Assembly (NCBI GenBank): GCA_030434875.1
Contig: JAUISW010000001.1
Coordinates: 2,243,501 to 2,307,500 of the forward strand
DNA length: 64,000 nt
Direction: 5' to 3'
From: Lachnospiraceae bacterium C1.1
Lineage (GTDB): Bacteria; Bacillota; Clostridia; Lachnospirales; Lachnospiraceae
Part shown: piece by piece, positions 60,864 to 64,000 of the stretch
Layout of the letters: every line of letters starts with the position of its first letter
Numbering within the stretch: position 1 is the stretch's first letter
Position numbers and translations under genes: made by a program
Notes under the pieces: generated by a model
What the model was told of the DNA's origin: nothing
Seen by the model: the letters and a program-made list of their open reading frames with translations, nothing else
The model's database searches: none

Positions 60864-61763
60864 TCAAAATTTCCTGATCTGCCTAAACGCCTCTTTTACT
60901 AATGCCGAGCCTATGCCCATTCCAACACCAGTTGCTACTGACTGCCCCATAGAGTTTCTGCTATTATCATTTCTGTTATTACCGTTTCTTCTGCTTTGTT
61001 CTTCCATTCTTCTCTGGCTTTCAAGCTGCTCTTTCTGCATACTTTCCATGCGGTTCCTATAGCAGTATTCCTCAAATTGATTTATTGCCTGACTGATATT
61101 AATTGCCCTCTTATTTCTAAGTGCGTCATAAATATAATTAACTGCATAACTGTTTAGATACGAATTCGGAACTGCTCCCAAATTACAGGTATCTTCAAGA
61201 TCTTTCATCTCTTTTTTGTTTTTTTCAATAATGCTGTTCATATTTTCAATTTGTTTGCCTGTCTGTGCTACATCAATTTCCTGATTTAACTTAATAAAAA
61301 GGAAGGTACCTATAGCTGCTGCTATAAACACAAGTACAACTCCCGCACTTGCGCCTTCAGATGCACATGCCATAGCCAGTAGAATACAGGCAGCAGACAC
61401 TATAACATTCAGATACTTTGAAAACCCTCCCTCCAATTGTGATTTTTTACGCTTAAGTCCTTCCAGTCTTTTCTGAGCGTTTACATTGTTTGCATGAAGT
61501 CTCTCTAATTCAGGAAGAGTAGCAGCTAATTTTCCAACTTCCTCAATCAGTTCTTTATCTGCACCTTCGGATTGTGCACTGATTCTACCCCTCTCAAATT
61601 CATAACCGCCCTCACGTACATTTTCAAAAGATACTTTTACATGCTTAGCCTCATCATCAAGCATAATTTTATGCTGACAATATGAGCAGTAATAAATATT
61701 TCTACCCTCTTCTACATTTATATCCGCCCCACACGCAGGGCACTGCAATGTTATAAGCCTCAT
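60864..61763 (-). CDS. Zinc-ribbon membrane protein
   Basis: 299 residues. The N-terminus is a zinc ribbon (LQCPACGADINVEEGRNIYY then CSYCQHKI). A helical segment, two close membrane helices (about 130-170) and a coiled coil (QIENMNSIIEKNKKEMKDLE) follow; the C-terminus is Arg/Asn-rich (RRMEEQSRRNGNNRNDNSR) with a final GxGxG-rich hydrophobic stretch. ATG 61763 has AAGAGGT 8 nt upstream. Possibly a scaffold; not a named family. Confidence 0.7.
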   Translation of the reverse strand: MRLITLQCPACGADINVEEGRNIYYCSYCQHKIMLDDEAKHVKVSFENVREGGYEFERGRISAQSEGADKELIEEVGKLAATLPELERLHANNVNAQKRLEGLKRKKSQLEGGFSKYLNVIVSAACILLAMACASEGASAGVVLVFIAAAIGTFLFIKLNQEIDVAQTGKQIENMNSIIEKNKKEMKDLEDTCNLGAVPNSYLNSYAVNYIYDALRNKRAINISQAINQFEEYCYRNRMESMQKEQLESQRRMEEQSRRNGNNRNDNSRNSMGQSVATGVGMGIGSALVKEAFRQIRKF

Positions 61764-61845
61764 ACTTTCATACCTCTTTTTCAAATATTCTCTATATGTA
61801 CGAAAATCAGCAAACTAAACAACTTCTTTTAATTCTTTTAGCTCA

Positions 61846-62508
61846 TCAGTATGATATATCCTCTAGCTTTTTATATATTCTAGCCATGACCTCTGTATAA
61901 TATTGCAGTTCTTCTGTAGAAAGTTCTTCTGAATCGATTTCATCAAGTTCTTCCATCATATCTGAATATTTTTGCATCCACTTAAGATAGTCATTCAGCA
62001 TCGAGAAACTTGATGATGAATTGGAATTATAGTATTTTTTCATGAATTTAACATATTCATCAAAAAATTCTTCATAACTATCCATGGCTGCCTTAAATTT
62101 GGGATCTATTCCGGCTGTTTTATTTGAACTTGTACTCTTGGAGGATTTTTCTTTCGATAACGATGAATCTGAAGAGTCCTTACTTTTAGATGAAGAACCA
62201 TAATTTTTCGAGTATAGATCGGAGTATGTATTCAATGTATCTGAATATGAATCAAGCGCATCTGAATAAGACTTGCCATATTCCTTCATGGCATCAGAAT
62301 ATGCGTCCTTATACTCTTTCATAGCATCTGAATACGCGTCCTTATATTCTTTCATAGCATCAGAATATGCGTCCTTGTATTCTTTTATGGCTCCGGAATA
62401 TGCCTTTGAAAAAGGATTGCTTCCTGCTGCATAACATGAAAACGGCTGTTGAATACATGTTACTGTAAAAATCGTAGCAAAAACTGACGCAATAATATTT
62501 TTTCTCAT
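61846..62508 (-). CDS. Secreted protein with 11-residue tandem repeats and DUF6591-like domain
   Basis: 220 residues. A signal peptide (1-28, cleaved near CYAAGS) is followed by four near-exact 11-residue repeats (YSDAMKEYKDA type) that fade into YSDALDSYSDTLNTYSD, a Ser/Lys-rich linker, and a C-terminal helical domain (DPKFKAAMDSYEEFFDEYVK) shared with the 59899-60825 protein. AGGAGGGAG precedes the ATG. It is the first gene of its run. Likely an extracellular helical fibre or binding protein. Confidence 0.75.
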   Translation of the reverse strand: MRKNIIASVFATIFTVTCIQQPFSCYAAGSNPFSKAYSGAIKEYKDAYSDAMKEYKDAYSDAMKEYKDAYSDAMKEYGKSYSDALDSYSDTLNTYSDLYSKNYGSSSKSKDSSDSSLSKEKSSKSTSSNKTAGIDPKFKAAMDSYEEFFDEYVKFMKKYYNSNSSSSFSMLNDYLKWMQKYSDMMEELDEIDSEELSTEELQYYTEVMARIYKKLEDISY

Positions 62509-62657
62509 AACTCCCTCCTACCCACTATTCATAGTGAAATACCTATTTTAATCTTATCATATTTTACCATTCAATTGAGTACTATTCGACATACAATTGA
62601 ACTCTATTTTGATTTTTGTCTATGCAATAAAATGTTATAAAAAAAGGATTATCGTAC

Positions 62658-62963
62658 ATGGATATAATAAAAAGAATTGACTATCTAATGAAAGAAAGAA
62701 AATGGTCAGATTACAGACTATCAAAGGAATCCGGTCTATCTTCCTCTACAATAGCCAATATTCACCGGCGTAATACTGTTCCATCTATTGCAACACTTGA
62801 GCTTATATGCAACGCATTTGGAATTACCTTGTCACAATTTTTCAACGATGACTCAGCATATGTCCAGCTTAATAAGGAACAGCAGCATCTGTTTTCGAAA
62901 TGGCTTTCTCTTACAAACAGCCAGAAGCAGTTAATCTTAAAACTTATTGAAGAATTCAAATAA
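62658..62963 (+). CDS. XRE/Cro-type transcriptional regulator
   Basis: 101 residues with an N-terminal HTH (WSDYRLSKESGLSSSTIANIHRR; residues about 15-37) and the following TVPSIATLELICNAFGITLSQFF typical of XRE repressors. AAAGGA is 9 nt before ATG. It is divergent from the DUF6591-type gene run and may control it. Confidence 0.88.
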   Translation: MDIIKRIDYLMKERKWSDYRLSKESGLSSSTIANIHRRNTVPSIATLELICNAFGITLSQFFNDDSAYVQLNKEQQHLFSKWLSLTNSQKQLILKLIEEFK

Positions 62964-63055
62964 AATATCTGTATCTTTTTGTATGCTATTTTTCAGCTTC
63001 ATCCACATCTTATTACGGGACGAAGCTGAATCCTTCAGTACATCTCACCTGATCT

Positions 63056-63520
63056 TTATTCCTGTGTCCCACTCGGTCTCAAAGGCTCCAGTTTATTTGC
63101 AAGCAGCATCTCATTCACGTCGATGATGCTGCCGGGATGCTCATTGAAACAGGTCATAAGCAATGCGTCCCTTGTATCCCTTGCATAGAGTTTTCCCATG
63201 CCGTAGAGTTTCAGTGCCTCCTGGGTCTCACTCAGTGTAAATCCGGCTCCATAGCATATGCGAAGGATGAAGTCCCTTTGTCCCGTTGTTCTTTCGCCGG
63301 AAAGGATTTTATAACCATATTTCAGAGGAACATCTGCCCTGAGAAAAACATCCTGTTTCAGGAGTCCCTTTTCTTTTAGTCTTTCTCTTACGTATATAAC
63401 AAAATCTTTTTTCCCGTTAAGCAGGTTTTCCTCATTTTCCTCTACAAAATCCGCTATATTTCCCGGATGTGTGTGTTCGAGGATCTGTTCAAGTTCCGCA
63501 GTATCTTTTTTGTACATCAT
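63056..63520 (-). CDS. Small helical HTH-like protein paired with the kinase gene
   Basis: About 154 residues, no membrane segment. The middle contains an HTH-like stretch (LKQDVFLRADVPLKYGYKIL) and SGERTTGQRDFILRICYGAGF, resembling phage-repressor-like domains. Either of two adjacent ATG codons (63520, 63517) fits the AGGGGTG ribosome site. It is divergent from a Ser/Thr kinase gene 44 nt away, a pairing that suggests it is a regulator or substrate of the kinase. Confidence 0.7.
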   Translation of the reverse strand: MMYKKDTAELEQILEHTHPGNIADFVEENEENLLNGKKDFVIYVRERLKEKGLLKQDVFLRADVPLKYGYKILSGERTTGQRDFILRICYGAGFTLSETQEALKLYGMGKLYARDTRDALLMTCFNEHPGSIIDVNEMLLANKLEPLRPSGTQE

Positions 63521-63564
63521 TATCACCCCTATCTGTGTTATACTGTTTTCAGGAGGCAGATATC

Positions 63565-64000
63565 ATGTTTAATAACAGACTCCCAGTTTCCTATTACAAA
63601 GAGCTGGCTGCACTTTCTGAAAAGCATAAGGTTTACATTGTTCAACATGTTGAAAACAAAAAAATCTTTCTAAAAAAAATTTTAACTGTCTACAATCTAA
63701 ATGTCTATGAGCAGCTCTTTCGCCAGCCTGCAAGGAATGTTCCAAGGATCCATGCCATGTATGAAAGTGATGGTATGCTGACTATTATTGAAGAATATAT
63801 ATCCGGGGATACTCTCGAGGAAATAGTAAATATCTGCGGAAAAATCCCCGAAGCTGAAGCTGTTTCCTATTGTATGAAATTGTGTGATATACTCCATGAG
63901 CTTCATTCCAGAAAACCGCCCATTATCCATCGTGACATCAAGCCCTCCAACATCATGCTCACCGAAGATGAAAGGATTGTCCTGATAGACTTTAACGCTG
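63565..64000 (+). CDS. Serine/threonine protein kinase (partial, runs off the window)
   Basis: 145 codons are visible. From AGGAGG and ATG 63565 the protein shows a short N-lobe (IVQHVENKKIFLKKILTVY with the probable ATP-binding Lys), the hinge IIEEYISGDTLEEIV and the catalytic loop IIHRDIKPSNIML, ending at VLIDFNA where the DFG-equivalent is DFN. This is a Hanks-type kinase. The glycine-rich loop is not obvious, as is common in this Lachnospiraceae group. Confidence 0.9.
   Translation, partial: MFNNRLPVSYYKELAALSEKHKVYIVQHVENKKIFLKKILTVYNLNVYEQLFRQPARNVPRIHAMYESDGMLTIIEEYISGDTLEEIVNICGKIPEAEAVSYCMKLCDILHELHSRKPPIIHRDIKPSNIMLTEDERIVLIDFNA

Noticed and set aside
1-64000. tRNA or rRNA genes
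   Set aside because: No cloverleaf with a TTCGA-type T-loop and CCA-side stem, and no rRNA landmark, was noticed on either strand; a covariance-model scan would be needed to exclude a tRNA fully.

Overview
The window reads as a chromosomal segment of an anaerobic, low-GC Gram-positive bacterium of the Lachnospiraceae type (Butyrivibrio/Pseudobutyrivibrio-like). The grounds are strong AGGAGG ribosome sites, Clostridia-type cell-wall and secreted protein families, Lachnospiraceae-type Cas13a sequence and repeat, and many small hypothetical families typical of that group. This placement is inferred from gene content; no rRNA is present.

Region 1 (1-28343) is a cell-surface glycan locus. A minus-strand operon (7256 to 1) encodes a YidC-like/phosphoglycerol-transferase fusion, a CDP-glycerol-type polymerase, a TagD-like cytidylyltransferase, an MBOAT O-acyltransferase and its SGNH/DltD-like partner: a teichoic-acid-like polymer system with acylation. 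Next come two CotH-kinase proteins, two paralogous GT-C membrane glycosyltransferases, an SH3/NlpC-P60 hydrolase, an SDR, a TviB-like UDP-sugar dehydrogenase with a TviC/WbpP-like epimerase (predicted UDP-GalNAcA), and a NeuC-NeuB-NeuA set for a CMP-nonulosonic acid. A TupA-like ATP-grasp protein, a group III-like dehydrogenase, an adenylate-forming ligase and a GT2 complete it. Together they describe an anionic capsule or wall polysaccharide.

Region 2 (28344-40780) is metabolic and increasingly decayed: acetolactate decarboxylase, a CAT-fold acyltransferase-like protein, an amidohydrolase that has lost metal ligands, a Sel1 protein, and a PRD regulator / ceramidase-like hydrolase / PTS EIIBC cluster. 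It also holds Rpn and YcxB-like genes with broken second copies, two miniature palindromic elements (one with an 8-bp target duplication) and a truncated IS1380 copy.

Region 3 (40785-54999) is the most interesting part: a type VI-A CRISPR-Cas13a island. It has cas13a, cas1, cas2 and an array of eleven intact repeats plus two decayed ones. On either side lie uncharacterised genes: a 28-aa membrane peptide, a NERD nuclease and a DUF4230 protein on one side; a 58-aa acidic protein, a 67-aa glycine-zipper membrane protein and a 343-aa protein with a D...QxK nuclease-like N-terminus and glycine-rich membrane C-terminus on the other. Three promoters of these flanking genes share the same element, TGTCCA exactly 22 nt upstream of a TATAAT-like -10. 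A WYL-domain regulator is encoded at the edge of the island, but an IS with a perfect 8-bp target duplication has landed between its -10 box and its ribosome site. I infer one co-regulated immune module combining RNA targeting, two predicted DNases and membrane-active proteins.

Region 4 (55000-59151) is a nest of mobile elements: an IS200-like element inside an IS110 recombinase gene, itself inside a decayed IS1380 element. The truncated IS1380 copy at 40233-40659 preserves the empty IS110 target, so the IS110 boundaries and a TT core can be read directly.

Region 5 (59152-64000) holds four consecutive membrane or secreted proteins (two with a DUF6591-like domain, one with 11-residue tandem repeats), an XRE regulator, and a divergent pair of a small helical protein and a serine/threonine kinase cut by the window end.
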